A stretch of DNA of 32,188 nt from an uncultured Cetobacterium sp. (GTDB lineage Bacteria > Fusobacteriota > Fusobacteriia > Fusobacteriales > Fusobacteriaceae): positions 1 through 32,188 of the forward strand of contig NZ_CAMTIK010000025.1 of NCBI RefSeq assembly GCF_947072685.1, in the 5' to 3' direction. Below are positions 16,086-27,134 of the stretch, piece after piece. Below the pieces are notes generated by a model. That model was not told where the DNA came from. It ran no database searches and saw only the letters and a list, made by a program, of their open reading frames with translations. The stretch's first letter is position 1, and each line of letters begins with the position of its first letter. Position numbers and translations under genes: made by a program.

Positions 16086-17167
16086 TTTAAATAGTTTAAT
16101 ATTCTATTGAAAATTAAATCTATATTGTTCAAGTTTATAGCTTCTTTTGAAGAATCATTTAAAATGTTTTCAATATCTGTTGCATAGAAAAGAAGGTTTT
16201 CTGAATTTGACACAGGAATATTAGAAATTCCATTTCGAATAATCTCTATTTTAGGAGATGAGATATATTTAAATCCTTCTAAAAGAATAAAATCATAATT
16301 TTTAAAAAAATTTAAATATTTTTCCAAAGAGTCTTCAGGGGATTTTTCTAAGTACATAAATTGAGATTTTGAAAAAATTAATGTTCCAAAAGCACCGGAT
16401 TTAATATGTCTATCTGTATCACTGTTTAGATTATCCATTTGAAAATCGTGTCCATCGTGTTTTATCGTGCCAACTTTGTATTCCAATTCATTAAACTTTT
16501 CTAAAAGTTTAGTAATTAAAGTTGTTTTTCCAGAGTTTTTAACTCCTGAAATTGCGATAAAAGGTGGGTAAGATTTTTTATATGAAAATAAAGAGTTGTA
16601 GTCCTTTTCAGTATTAATGTTAGCTAATAAAAATTTATCATCAAAGATTGTATAAGAAAGATCAATGTATTTAACATTAATTTTATCTAAAATATTTAAA
16701 ACTTTATAGTCGTTATTTTCAATAGATTCTTTTATAATAGAAGAAATTCGTGTGTTATAAACTCCCATTAACGGATGAACTAAGCCTTTTTTATCTTTTA
16801 TAAGAAAAGCATCATACTCATCGGAAACAAATTGTACTATGTATTCAACAAACTCTTTAGTTATATTTGGAGTATCACAGGGAACTACAAAAACATAATC
16901 TAGAGTGCTCTCCTTTAAACCCTCGTATAAACCAGAAATAGGTCCAATATCTTCAAAGTTATCATCAACTCGTATTAATTTATCAGTAATTAAATCTTGA
17001 GAAGAGTTTAAAGATATATATATGTTATTAAAGTTTGAAAAAGCATCAACAATTTTATCTAAAAATGTTTGGTTATTATATTTTAAAAGAGCTTTATTAC
17101 AATAGTTTAAACGTCTTCCTTTCCCTCCGGCTAATATAAGCGTATTGATATTAAAAGTTTTAATCAA
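16067..17167 (-). CDS. MobA-MobB fusion, molybdenum cofactor nucleotide transfer
   Basis: Fused protein of 366 aa. Residues 1-195 match MobA, the GTP:molybdenum cofactor guanylyltransferase: TLILAGGKGRRL (9-20), a lysine in NKALLKY, and FVVPCDTP (93-100). Residues about 200-366 match MobB, a GTP-binding partner: AISGVKNSGKTTLI with P-loop 208-216, GTIKHDGHDF, DRHIKSGA and DFILLEGFK. MobA attaches GMP to Mo-molybdopterin to form the bis-MGD cofactor of DMSO reductase-type enzymes; MobB assists but is not essential in E. coli. It overlaps the 3' end of moeA by 8 bp, so both are made from one transcript. No molybdoenzyme gene is in the window. Confidence 0.93.
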   Translation of the reverse strand: MIKTFNINTLILAGGKGRRLNYCNKALLKYNNQTFLDKIVDAFSNFNNIYISLNSSQDLITDKLIRVDDNFEDIGPISGLYEGLKESTLDYVFVVPCDTPNITKEFVEYIVQFVSDEYDAFLIKDKKGLVHPLMGVYNTRISSIIKESIENNDYKVLNILDKINVKYIDLSYTIFDDKFLLANINTEKDYNSLFSYKKSYPPFIAISGVKNSGKTTLITKLLEKFNELEYKVGTIKHDGHDFQMDNLNSDTDRHIKSGAFGTLIFSKSQFMYLEKSPEDSLEKYLNFFKNYDFILLEGFKYISSPKIEIIRNGISNIPVSNSENLLFYATDIENILNDSSKEAINLNNIDLIFNRILNYLNEKRRA

Positions 17168-18374
17168 TTAAAATCACCTTCACTTTATCTCCATCAATTA
17201 AAAAAGGAGTTCCTGAAGAAATTTCGACAATTGAATTTTTACCTAAAAGAGAGGAGATTGTACCAGAGGAATGTTTATCGTTGTTGATATAAACTTTTCC
17301 TTCTGAATAATATCCTCTAATAAAACGTCTTTTAATACTTTTTTTACTAAAATTACCAACAACTTCAGCTAAAATTGTAGAGGTTTTTTTTATAGTGCCC
17401 GAACTTAACTTATCTAAGACAGGTCTACCTAAAAGTTCAAAATTGACTAGAGAAGCAAATGGATTTCCTGAAAGAGAAAGTATAAGCTTTTCATTTTTTA
17501 AAGAAGCTAAAACAGGTGTACCAGGTTGGATATCCACTTTCCAGAATAATCTTTCAGCATTAATTTTTTTTAAAACATCGTGCATAATATCTTTTTTTCC
17601 AACAGAAACTCCTCCTGTAGTTATAAGCAGATCGATTTCATCAAGATGAATGTCTATAAAATTAGATACTTCATCTATATCATCTTTTAAAGGTGGATAT
17701 AAAATTGCTTCAACGCCAAGATAATTTAATTTGCTAGCAATTGTAAAAAGGTTACTGTTATAAATTTGTCCATTTTTCAACTCAGTTCCAGGCATAGTGA
17801 GTTCGCTTCCTAAACTTAAAATACCAATTTTAGGTTTTTTGAAAACTTTAGCATTTTCAATACCTAAAGAAGCTAAAACACCGATATGGCTATAGGTTAT
17901 TATCTCTCCACGATTCATAACTAAATCTCCAAGAGACAAATCTTCACCTAAAAAACAAAAATTTTCATATTTTTTAAGTTCTCTAAAAATTGTAAGCAGA
18001 TTACTATTTTCATTAAAAATAACCTCTTCTTGTTTTATAACACAATCACATCCATTAGGAATAGGTGCTCCCGTCATTATTCTGACAGCCATATTGCTAG
18101 GAACGTCTTCGTAAAGGTGATCTCCAGCATAAATTTCATTGTGAACTGTGAGAGTTTTTGGGTTATTCTTTGAAGCTCCAAGAGACAAATCAGAATTAAA
18201 TGAAAAACCATCTAAAGGAGATCTATTAAATGGTGGATTGTTAATAGGAGAGTAAATATCTTCACTTAAAATAAATCCTAAACTGTCTAAAATTGATTTT
18301 TCTTCAATCTGCTTAATAGGTGATATATGTTGTAATAAAATATTAATAGCGTTTTCTAAACTTATTAATTCCAT
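17160..18374 (-). CDS. moeA: Molybdopterin molybdenumtransferase
   Basis: Cytoplasmic enzyme of 404 aa that inserts molybdate into adenylated molybdopterin. The four-domain MoeA layout can be followed: RSPLDGFSF (51-59) for the usual S-x-DG(Y/F)A, IMTGAPIP (99-106), KPKIGILSLGSEL (180-192), TTGGVSVGKKD (252-262), and SLSGNPFASLVNF (300-312), with a beta-rich C-terminal domain after about 325. GAGGAGG lies 6 nt before the ATG. It is the first gene of a two-gene unit with mobA-mobB; the earlier moa steps must be encoded elsewhere. A tungsten rather than molybdenum role cannot be excluded. Confidence 0.95.
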   Translation of the reverse strand: MELISLENAINILLQHISPIKQIEEKSILDSLGFILSEDIYSPINNPPFNRSPLDGFSFNSDLSLGASKNNPKTLTVHNEIYAGDHLYEDVPSNMAVRIMTGAPIPNGCDCVIKQEEVIFNENSNLLTIFRELKKYENFCFLGEDLSLGDLVMNRGEIITYSHIGVLASLGIENAKVFKKPKIGILSLGSELTMPGTELKNGQIYNSNLFTIASKLNYLGVEAILYPPLKDDIDEVSNFIDIHLDEIDLLITTGGVSVGKKDIMHDVLKKINAERLFWKVDIQPGTPVLASLKNEKLILSLSGNPFASLVNFELLGRPVLDKLSSGTIKKTSTILAEVVGNFSKKSIKRRFIRGYYSEGKVYINNDKHSSGTISSLLGKNSIVEISSGTPFLIDGDKVKVILID

Positions 18375-18516
18375 AACTCCTCCTCGTAGAACTGATGTAT
18401 TAAATAATTATTCTGAAATTTATAAAAAAATCCTTTTCTTAATAATATATCATAGAAAAAATAAAAAGCACATCTCAAATATCAATAAAAACAAACATTA
18501 GTTATCTTTATTGCTC

Positions 18517-18545
18517 TTTACAAATCTGGGATTATGAGGTATATA
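18517..18545 (+). promoter_or_regulatory. Promoter of the CUT2 sugar ABC operon
   Basis: TTTACA (18517-18522), 17-bp spacer, TATATA (18540-18545), 31 bp before the start codon. The 202-bp gap to moeA also must hold the moeA promoter on the other strand, but no convincing pair was found for it. Confidence 0.5.
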
Positions 18546-18576
18546 AAATAAAGAATAAAAAAAAGAGAGGTGTTTT

Positions 18577-20076
18577 ATGAATGACTATCTTTTAGAGTCT
18601 AAAAATATACGAAAAGAATTTCCTGGAGTAGTTGCTTTAGATGGTGTATCTTTTAATTTAAAACCAGGAGAAGTTCATGCTCTTTTAGGAGAGAATGGAG
18701 CGGGAAAATCAACGATGATGAAAATATTTTCAGGTGTTTATCAAAAAAATAGTGGTGATATTTATTTGAAAGGAAAAGAAGTGACGATAGCTTCACCAAT
18801 TCAAGCCGCAAAATTAGGGATTGGAATAATATATCAAGAATTAAACTTATGTCCCCATCTTTCAGTAGCGGAAAACATATTTTTAAGTAGGGAGTTTTTA
18901 AATGGTATTAGATTAGACAGAGAAAAAATGGAAAGTGAATCATTAAAAATATTGTCTGTTTTACATTCTGATATTGATCCTAAGGAAAAAGTAAAGAATC
19001 TTTCAATATCAAAACAACAGATTGTAGAGATAGCAAAAGCACTGTCGCAAAATGCAGATATCATAATAATGGATGAACCTACATCATCCTTAAGTGAACG
19101 AGAGGTGGCTCAGTTATTTGAAGTTATAAAGGAGCTAAAAAAAAGAGGTAAAGGAATTATATATATATCACATAAGTTGGATGAACTCAAAGAGATAGTA
19201 GATAGAGTAACGATTTTTAGAGATGGAAAATGGATAAAAACTGCAATGTTCAGTGAATTGACTTTAGATGAAATAATATCATATATGGTGGGAAGAAGTA
19301 TAGATGAAAAATTTCCGAGATTGGATACAGAGATAAAAACTAGAAGAATTTTAGAGTTAAAAAACTTTTCAAAAGGGGAGTATTTTAAAAATATAAATTT
19401 AGAGCTATTTGAAGGAGAGGTACTAGGAATAGCTGGACTCGTTGGAGCTGGACGAACAGAGCTGTGTAAAGGCATATTTGGAGCTTATGGAAAATGTAGT
19501 GGAGAAATTTCAATAGATGATAAAAAAGTCGAAATAAAGTCTCCAATAGATGCTATAAAAAATGGGATTTCTTATATAGCCGAAGATAGAAAAAAAGAAG
19601 GATTAGCCATAAATATGAGTGTTTCACAAAATATGAGCTTTCCTATTTTAGATATGATTAGCTCTAAAATTATAGGGTATATAGATAAAGGTAAATTAGT
19701 TGAGAAAAGTAATAGCATGATAGAAAAATTGTCAATAAAAACACCATCGATTTCACAAAAAGTTAAGAATTTGAGTGGTGGAAATCAGCAGAAAATAGTT
19801 ATTGGAAAATGGATTTTAAAAAATCCAAAAGTTATAATATTCGATGAACCAACAAGAGGTATAGATGTAAATGCAAAAATAGAAATTTATAAGATAATAA
19901 ATGAGTTAAAAGCTAATGGAATAGGAGTTGTTGTTATATCTTCTGAGCTGCCAGAGATACTTGGGATTACAGATAGAATAGTCGTTATGTGTAACAAATC
20001 AATTAGAGCAAATTTAGAGACGAGAAAAACAAATCAAGAAGAGATAATGAATTTTGCTACAAAATTTAATGATTGA
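18577..20076 (+). CDS. Sugar ABC transporter ATP-binding protein, RbsA/MglA family
   Basis: Tandem ATPase of 499 aa that drives a CUT2 monosaccharide importer. The first nucleotide-binding domain has Walker [10 protein letters not shown] (38-46), a weak signature LSISKQQ and Walker B IIIMDEPTSS. The second has a degenerate Walker A, GLVGAGRTE (about 288-296), a canonical LSGGNQQK signature and IIFDEPTRGID. This asymmetry is normal for RbsA-type proteins. It opens an operon with permease, binding protein and sugar kinase. GAGAGG lies 7 nt before the ATG. It is a paralogue of the RbsA encoded at 28967-30457. The substrate is unknown; a hexose is likely because a ROK kinase follows. Confidence 0.93.
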   Translation: MNDYLLESKNIRKEFPGVVALDGVSFNLKPGEVHALLGENGAGKSTMMKIFSGVYQKNSGDIYLKGKEVTIASPIQAAKLGIGIIYQELNLCPHLSVAENIFLSREFLNGIRLDREKMESESLKILSVLHSDIDPKEKVKNLSISKQQIVEIAKALSQNADIIIMDEPTSSLSEREVAQLFEVIKELKKRGKGIIYISHKLDELKEIVDRVTIFRDGKWIKTAMFSELTLDEIISYMVGRSIDEKFPRLDTEIKTRRILELKNFSKGEYFKNINLELFEGEVLGIAGLVGAGRTELCKGIFGAYGKCSGEISIDDKKVEIKSPIDAIKNGISYIAEDRKKEGLAINMSVSQNMSFPILDMISSKIIGYIDKGKLVEKSNSMIEKLSIKTPSISQKVKNLSGGNQQKIVIGKWILKNPKVIIFDEPTRGIDVNAKIEIYKIINELKANGIGVVVISSELPEILGITDRIVVMCNKSIRANLETRKTNQEEIMNFATKFND

Positions 20077-20085
20077 GGAGGAAAA

Positions 20086-21051
20086 GTGAGTTCAAATACA
20101 GGTGTTTTAAAGGATATCAGAAAAAAAGTAGGGGAAGAAAATTTTCAGATACTTTCGGTGTTGAGCGGATTAGTGGCTATGATGGTGTTTTTTTCGATGG
20201 CATCTCCATATTTTTTTACAATGAATAATATGATGACGGTTGCACTTCAAACATCAATAATTGCAATAATAGCTATAGGACAAACGTTTGTTCTGATTAC
20301 AACAGGAATAGATTTATCAATAGGTTCAAATATGGCAATTGCAGGGATAATAACCTCTCTTTGTTTAGTAAATGGAGTACCTATGGTTATAGCTATTTTA
20401 CTAGGTCTTTTATCCGGAATAATTGCAGGATTAGTAAATGGACTTTTGATTGTTTTGGGGGATTTACCGCCGTTTGTTGTAACTTTAGGAACTATGAGTA
20501 TTGTTAGAGGATTAGCTCTTGTTATAACAAAAGGTATTCCTGTTAGTGGACTACCAAAGGCTTTTAGATATATAGGAAATGGAAAAGTATTCGATATACC
20601 ATTTTCAGTGATTATAATGTTATTACTGACAGGAATTTTTGGATTTATTCTATCTAAAACAAAATTGGGAACACATATATATGCTTGTGGTAGTAATATA
20701 GAAGCCGCAAGACTTTCAGGGATAAATACAAAAAAGACATTGATACAAGTATATATATTTTCTGGATTTTTAGCAGCTTGTTCGGGGATAGTTTTAGCTT
20801 CAAGGATAGCTTCAGGACAACCAAGTGCAGGGATGGGATATGAACTTTTTGCTGTTGCATCTGCAGTTATAGGTGGAACAAGTCTAGCAGGAGGAGAAGG
20901 GATTATTACTGGAACACTTATTGGAGCATTAGTTATAGGTGTTTTAAGAAATGGATTAAATTTGATGGGAGTATCTGCATTTTTACAAGAGATATTAATT
21001 GGAGTAGTTATTATACTGGCAGTTTTTGCTGATAGAATAAAAAGAAGATAA
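20086..21051 (+). CDS. Sugar ABC transporter permease, RbsC-like
   Basis: Membrane permease of 321 aa with eight to ten hydrophobic segments. RbsC-family markers include AIIAIGQTFVLITTGIDLS, PPFVVTLGTMSIVRGLALV, ACGSNIEAARLSGIN and the cytoplasmic-loop stretch GTSLAGGEGIITGTLIGA. The start chosen is GTG at 20086, 7 nt after GAGGAGG and 9 bp after the ATPase stop; ATG alternatives come only downstream, in the first membrane segment. It pairs with the adjacent ATPase and periplasmic binding protein as a CUT2 importer. Substrate specificity cannot be read from the permease. Confidence 0.93.
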   Translation: MSSNTGVLKDIRKKVGEENFQILSVLSGLVAMMVFFSMASPYFFTMNNMMTVALQTSIIAIIAIGQTFVLITTGIDLSIGSNMAIAGIITSLCLVNGVPMVIAILLGLLSGIIAGLVNGLLIVLGDLPPFVVTLGTMSIVRGLALVITKGIPVSGLPKAFRYIGNGKVFDIPFSVIIMLLLTGIFGFILSKTKLGTHIYACGSNIEAARLSGINTKKTLIQVYIFSGFLAACSGIVLASRIASGQPSAGMGYELFAVASAVIGGTSLAGGEGIITGTLIGALVIGVLRNGLNLMGVSAFLQEILIGVVIILAVFADRIKRR

Positions 21052-21065
21052 AATAGGAGGGAAAA

Positions 21066-21977
21066 ATGAAAAAGACTTCAAAATTATTACTTTTATCATC
21101 ATTATTTTTAGGATTAGCAACAGGTGCTTTTGCTCAGAAAAAGTTTGTATTAATTACAATGGACTCAATGGATGAGCACTGGCTATCGGTTAAGAAAGGG
21201 GCAGAAACAAAAGCAAAAGAGTTGGGGGATGTAGAAATTTTATTTAGAGCACCAGCTGGAAAAGTAGACCCAAATGAACAGACAAGAATGGTTGAAGACG
21301 CAATAAACCAAAAGGTGGATGCAATATTATTAGCTCCATCTGATAAATCAGCTTTAGCACCAGTTGTAGAAAGAGCTTTAGAAGATAAAATTCCTGTAGT
21401 AATAATAGATTCTCCAATTGATACAGAGGGATATGTTACATTTTTATCAACAGATAATTATGCAGCGGGAGCTTTGGCGGCGGATACTCTTGCAAAACTT
21501 GTAGATGAAAAAGGAAAAGTTGGAATAATTAATGCTCAACCAGGTGCAGGAACAGCTATAGCAAGATCTTCAGGATTTGAAGATAGAGTTAAAGAAAAAT
21601 ATCCAAATATGAAAGTAGTGGCAATTCAATATTCAAATGGGGATAAAGCAGTTGCATTGAATCAAGCTACTGATATAATGACTGCAAATCCAGATTTAGC
21701 AGGATTTTATGGTTCAAATGAAGGATCAACAGTTGGTATTTCTAGAGCATTAGAAGAAGCTGGGAAAGGAGGGACAGTAAAATTAGTAGGATTTGATTTT
21801 TCAAAAGATACAATAACTGGATTAAAAAATGGAACTATACAAGCATCGATGGTTCAAAATCCAGAAATGATGGGATATGAAGGAGTAGGATCTGCATATG
21901 ATTCAATTCAAGGTAAAAAAGTTTCAAAGCATATAGATACAGGGGTAAAAGTTGTAACTGCTGGAGATTTAAAATAA
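21066..21977 (+). CDS. Periplasmic sugar-binding protein, RbsB/AlsB-like
   Basis: Type I periplasmic binding protein of 303 aa that delivers the sugar to the neighbouring permease. The signal peptide has a basic start and hydrophobic core and is probably cut after FAFA-like GAFA (23). The mature part follows the two-lobed pattern: FVLITMDSMDEHW, EDAINQKVDAILLAPSDKSA, VVIIDSPID, STDNYAAGALAADTL, and GFDFSKDTITGLKNGTI. It differs clearly from the RbsB encoded at 27135-28010, so a different sugar is expected. With a kinase of the ROK family joined to it, allose or another hexose is a reasonable guess. AGGAGG lies 7 nt before the ATG. Confidence 0.92.
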   Translation: MKKTSKLLLLSSLFLGLATGAFAQKKFVLITMDSMDEHWLSVKKGAETKAKELGDVEILFRAPAGKVDPNEQTRMVEDAINQKVDAILLAPSDKSALAPVVERALEDKIPVVIIDSPIDTEGYVTFLSTDNYAAGALAADTLAKLVDEKGKVGIINAQPGAGTAIARSSGFEDRVKEKYPNMKVVAIQYSNGDKAVALNQATDIMTANPDLAGFYGSNEGSTVGISRALEEAGKGGTVKLVGFDFSKDTITGLKNGTIQASMVQNPEMMGYEGVGSAYDSIQGKKVSKHIDTGVKVVTAGDLK

Positions 21978-22937
21978 ATGAAACTTTATATTGGAATAGA
22001 TATTGGTGGAACTAAAATAGCTACAATAATTGGTGATGAAGATTTTAATATAAAGAGTAAGGAAATATTTTTAACTAAAAAAACAATAACACCTGAAAAA
22101 ACTATGGATAAAATAGTAGAAAATATTGGGAATCAACTTCAAGAGTTAAATTTAGATGAAAATTATATTAAAAGTATTGGAATAAGCTGTGGTGGACCAT
22201 TAAATAGTAAAGAAGGAGTTATACTTTCACCACCTAATCTTCCTGGGTGGGATAATGTTAAAATAGTAGAAAACTTTCAAAAAATTTATAAAAAACCGGT
22301 ATTTATTCAAAACGATGCCAATGCATGTGCTTTGGCGGAGTGGAAGTTAGGAGCAGGAATAGGATATGAAAACTTAATATTTTTAACTTTTGGAACAGGG
22401 ATGGGTGCTGGTTTAATACTAAATAATAAGCTTTATACAGGAAAGCAAGATACTGCTGGAGAGGTTGGACATATAAGACTATCAGATACGGGACCTCTAG
22501 GATTTGGAAAGATGGGGTCTTTTGAAGGGTTTTGTAGTGGTGGCGGAATAGTAAAATTAGGTGAAATATTTTTAAATAAAGCCATAAAAGAAGGATATAA
22601 TGGAAAACTTGTAGAACTATATAAAAATAAAATTGAAGCAAAAGAAATTTTAGATTTAGCTCAAAGTGGAGAAGAGCTGTCGCTAAAGATAATAGATGAA
22701 AGTGCTAAACGTTTGGGGCAGGGGCTATCAATACTAATTGATATACTTAATCCAGAGGCTATAATAATTGGAAGTATATATACAAGATGTGAGAATCTTT
22801 TTAATGAAAAATTAGAAATGGAGTTAGAAAAAGAAGCTTTAGATATATCCTTTAGAGAGTGTAAAATCCTTCCAGCTAAGTTAAATGAAAATATAGGGGA
22901 TTTAGCATCTTTAATTGTAGCTACTGGTAACTATTAA
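21978..22937 (+). CDS. ROK-family sugar kinase without the zinc-binding cysteines
   Basis: Cytoplasmic sugar kinase of 319 aa, expected to phosphorylate the sugar brought in by the preceding importer. ROK features are present: phosphate loop IGIDIGGTKIA (5-15), catalytic Asp113 in QNDANACALAEW, FGTGMGAG (138-145) and sugar-binding GEVGH (Glu162, His165). The usual zinc motif C-G-C-G-x-x-G-C-x-E reads L-G-F-G-K-M-G-S-F-E at 174-183, so all three cysteines are lost while the glycines and Glu183 stay. ATG follows the binding-protein stop directly, with GGAG 11 nt upstream. No DNA-binding domain is present, so it is not a ROK repressor. Confidence 0.9.
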   Translation: MKLYIGIDIGGTKIATIIGDEDFNIKSKEIFLTKKTITPEKTMDKIVENIGNQLQELNLDENYIKSIGISCGGPLNSKEGVILSPPNLPGWDNVKIVENFQKIYKKPVFIQNDANACALAEWKLGAGIGYENLIFLTFGTGMGAGLILNNKLYTGKQDTAGEVGHIRLSDTGPLGFGKMGSFEGFCSGGGIVKLGEIFLNKAIKEGYNGKLVELYKNKIEAKEILDLAQSGEELSLKIIDESAKRLGQGLSILIDILNPEAIIIGSIYTRCENLFNEKLEMELEKEALDISFRECKILPAKLNENIGDLASLIVATGNY

Positions 22938-22943
22938 AAAATA

Positions 22944-22952
22944 TGTTATAAT
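22944..22952 (+). promoter_or_regulatory. Extended -10 promoter before the YwbE-like gene
   Basis: TGTTATAAT, only 7 bp after the kinase stop, with no strong -35. It could give the YwbE-like protein and the RpiR regulator expression independent of the sugar operon. Confidence 0.45.
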
Positions 22953-22989
22953 ATTCATATTAAGATAGTTTAGAAGGAGTGTATTAAAA

Positions 22990-23181
22990 ATGTTGGGATC
23001 TAATAGGAAAAATATAAAAGCAGGAATAAAAGTTAAAGTAGTTAAAAAAGAACATCAAAGAACAGGGGAATTAACAGAAGGAGTTGTTAAAGATATTTTG
23101 ACTAACTCTCAGAATCATCCACACGGAATAAAAGTAAGGTTAACTGATGGAACTGTGGGTAGAATTAAAGAGATTATTTAA
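22990..23181 (+). CDS. YwbE-like small protein (DUF2196)
   Basis: Basic protein of 63 aa. The pattern GSNRKNIKAGIKVKVVKKEH, GVVKDILTNSQNHPHGIKVR and DGTVGRIKEI matches the small YwbE/DUF2196 family, which looks like a KOW or SH3-type beta barrel. Its function is not established; an RNA or ribosome link is only a guess from basic charge and fold. AGAAGGAG lies 10 nt before the ATG. It sits between the sugar kinase and an RpiR regulator and has its own likely promoter, so a role in sugar metabolism should not be assumed. Confidence 0.8.
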   Translation: MLGSNRKNIKAGIKVKVVKKEHQRTGELTEGVVKDILTNSQNHPHGIKVRLTDGTVGRIKEII

Positions 23182-23201
23182 TTGGTTTTGGGGGGAAGAA
23201 G

Positions 23202-23903
23202 TTGGAGATTGATATATATAAATTAGGAGAGAGATATAATCTTACAGAATCGGAAGAATTAGCTCTTAGCTATATTGTAAACAATATAGAGAAAGCTTTA
23301 GAAGTAGGGGTTAGAGGAGTTGCGAAAGAGTGTTTTGCGTCCACTTCTGTAGTTATGAATCTGTCTAAAAAACTTGGGTATAAAGGTTTTATAGATATGG
23401 TTTATAGATTAGAAAGCAGTTTACTTACGAATCATGAAAACTCAGTTAGAGGAAATGATTATTGCTTGGACTTTTCACTTCAAAAAAGTATGAAATTCAA
23501 AAATTTATTGCGACAAAGTAAAAAAGGACCAATATTTATACATGGTGTGGGGTTTTCAAATCATATAGCGAGATATATAAAAGATAAACTGATGATTTTA
23601 GGGTATTATGCAATGATGTCAGAATATATGGAAAATGTTGAAAGAGGATATCAAGAGCAACCCTTGTTGATTGTTGTATCTAAATCTGGTGAAACATCAG
23701 CACTGCTTAATCTTTGTCAGAAAGCGAAGGCAAAACAGATTTCGTTAATTTTATTGTGTGGAATACCTAATAGCAGTATAGAAGAAATCTCTGATTTAAC
23801 TTTTATTATTAAAAATAGTAATATTTTAGATGATAGAAACTTGGATGATAATGATTTTTTTGGAAATACAATTCTTTTTTTTGAAAAAGTTATAAGCCAA
23901 TAA
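23202..23903 (+). CDS. RpiR/MurR-type transcriptional regulator with SIS domain
   Basis: Regulator of 233 aa. Residues 1-78 form the RpiR helix-turn-helix (VGVRGVAKECFASTSVVMNL, LGYKGFIDMVYRLE). Residues about 100-225 form a sugar-isomerase (SIS) domain with IFIHGVGFSNHIARYIK and VVSKSGETSALLNLCQKAK, which binds phosphosugars. The start is TTG at 23202, chosen because GGGGGGAAG lies just upstream. It is convergent with malH. B. subtilis MalR/GlvR, an RpiR-type activator, controls a similar maltose PTS and GH4 gene set, so control of malB-malH is plausible. Control of the upstream ABC-kinase operon is the alternative. Confidence 0.88.
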   Translation: MEIDIYKLGERYNLTESEELALSYIVNNIEKALEVGVRGVAKECFASTSVVMNLSKKLGYKGFIDMVYRLESSLLTNHENSVRGNDYCLDFSLQKSMKFKNLLRQSKKGPIFIHGVGFSNHIARYIKDKLMILGYYAMMSEYMENVERGYQEQPLLIVVSKSGETSALLNLCQKAKAKQISLILLCGIPNSSIEEISDLTFIIKNSNILDDRNLDDNDFFGNTILFFEKVISQ

Positions 23904-23905
23904 AG

Positions 23906-23943
23906 AAAAGTAGGAGATGTAATCGTTTACATCTCCTACTTTT
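23906..23943. terminator. Bidirectional terminator between the RpiR gene and malH
   Basis: A 17-bp perfect stem: AAAAGTAGGAGATGTAA (23906-23922) with TTACATCTCCTACTTTT (23927-23943), loop TCGT. A and T runs allow termination in both directions. Confidence 0.9.
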
Positions 23944-23958
23944 TTGATAATTTAAAAA

Positions 23959-26906
<2,948 letters not shown>

Positions 26907-26948
26907 AAATTTTACCTCCAAAATTTTGATAGGGTTCTTATTAATTGG

Positions 26949-26977
26949 AGTATATAACAAAATTCATACTAAATCAA
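26949..26977 (-). promoter_or_regulatory. Promoter of malB-malH
   Basis: Minus strand: TTGATT (26977-26972), 17-bp spacer, TATACT (26954-26949). The predicted start near 26942 gives a leader of about 36 nt. Confidence 0.6.
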
Positions 26978-27010
26978 TACTTTGAGAACTAAAAACACAC
27001 ATTATGCAAA

Positions 27011-27026
27011 ACGTAACATGTTACGT
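27011..27026. promoter_or_regulatory. 16-bp palindrome, candidate activator site for malB-malH
   Basis: ACGTAACATGTTACGT is a perfect palindrome flanked by GCAAA on both sides. Its centre lies about 76 bp upstream of the predicted malB start site, a position that suits an activator more than a repressor. The nearby RpiR regulator is the first candidate to bind it. Confidence 0.45.
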
Positions 27027-27081
27027 GCAAAATAAAAACTTGCTAGAATATATTTGATCTGGTAATAAAAGATTTTGGAGT

Positions 27082-27120
27082 TGAAATATAAAAAGCTGGG
27101 AAAATTCCCAGCTTCTTATA
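27082..27120 (-). terminator. Terminator of the rbs operon
   Basis: Arms AAGCTGGGA (27093-27101) and TCCCAGCTT (27106-27114) form the core hairpin. The pairing continues outward through GAAATATAA and TTATATTTC, giving about 19 bp with one mismatch. A T-rich run follows on the minus strand. Confidence 0.85.
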
Positions 27121-27134
27121 TTTCAAAGTATTTG

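Noticed and set aside
22303-22641. Minus-strand open frame of 112 codons inside the ROK kinase
   Set aside because: The composition is typical of an antisense shadow, and the kinase motifs on the plus strand are clear.
23919-23932. Catabolite-repression-like site TGTAATCGTTTACA
   Set aside because: It is the top of a long terminator stem between two convergent genes and not near any promoter; the match is probably incidental.
26907-26960. Upstream ATG extending the PTS permease by 18 residues
   Set aside because: The start region overlaps the predicted transcription start area, lacks a ribosome site, and GGAGGT precedes the ATG at 26906, which begins the typical EIIC N-terminus.
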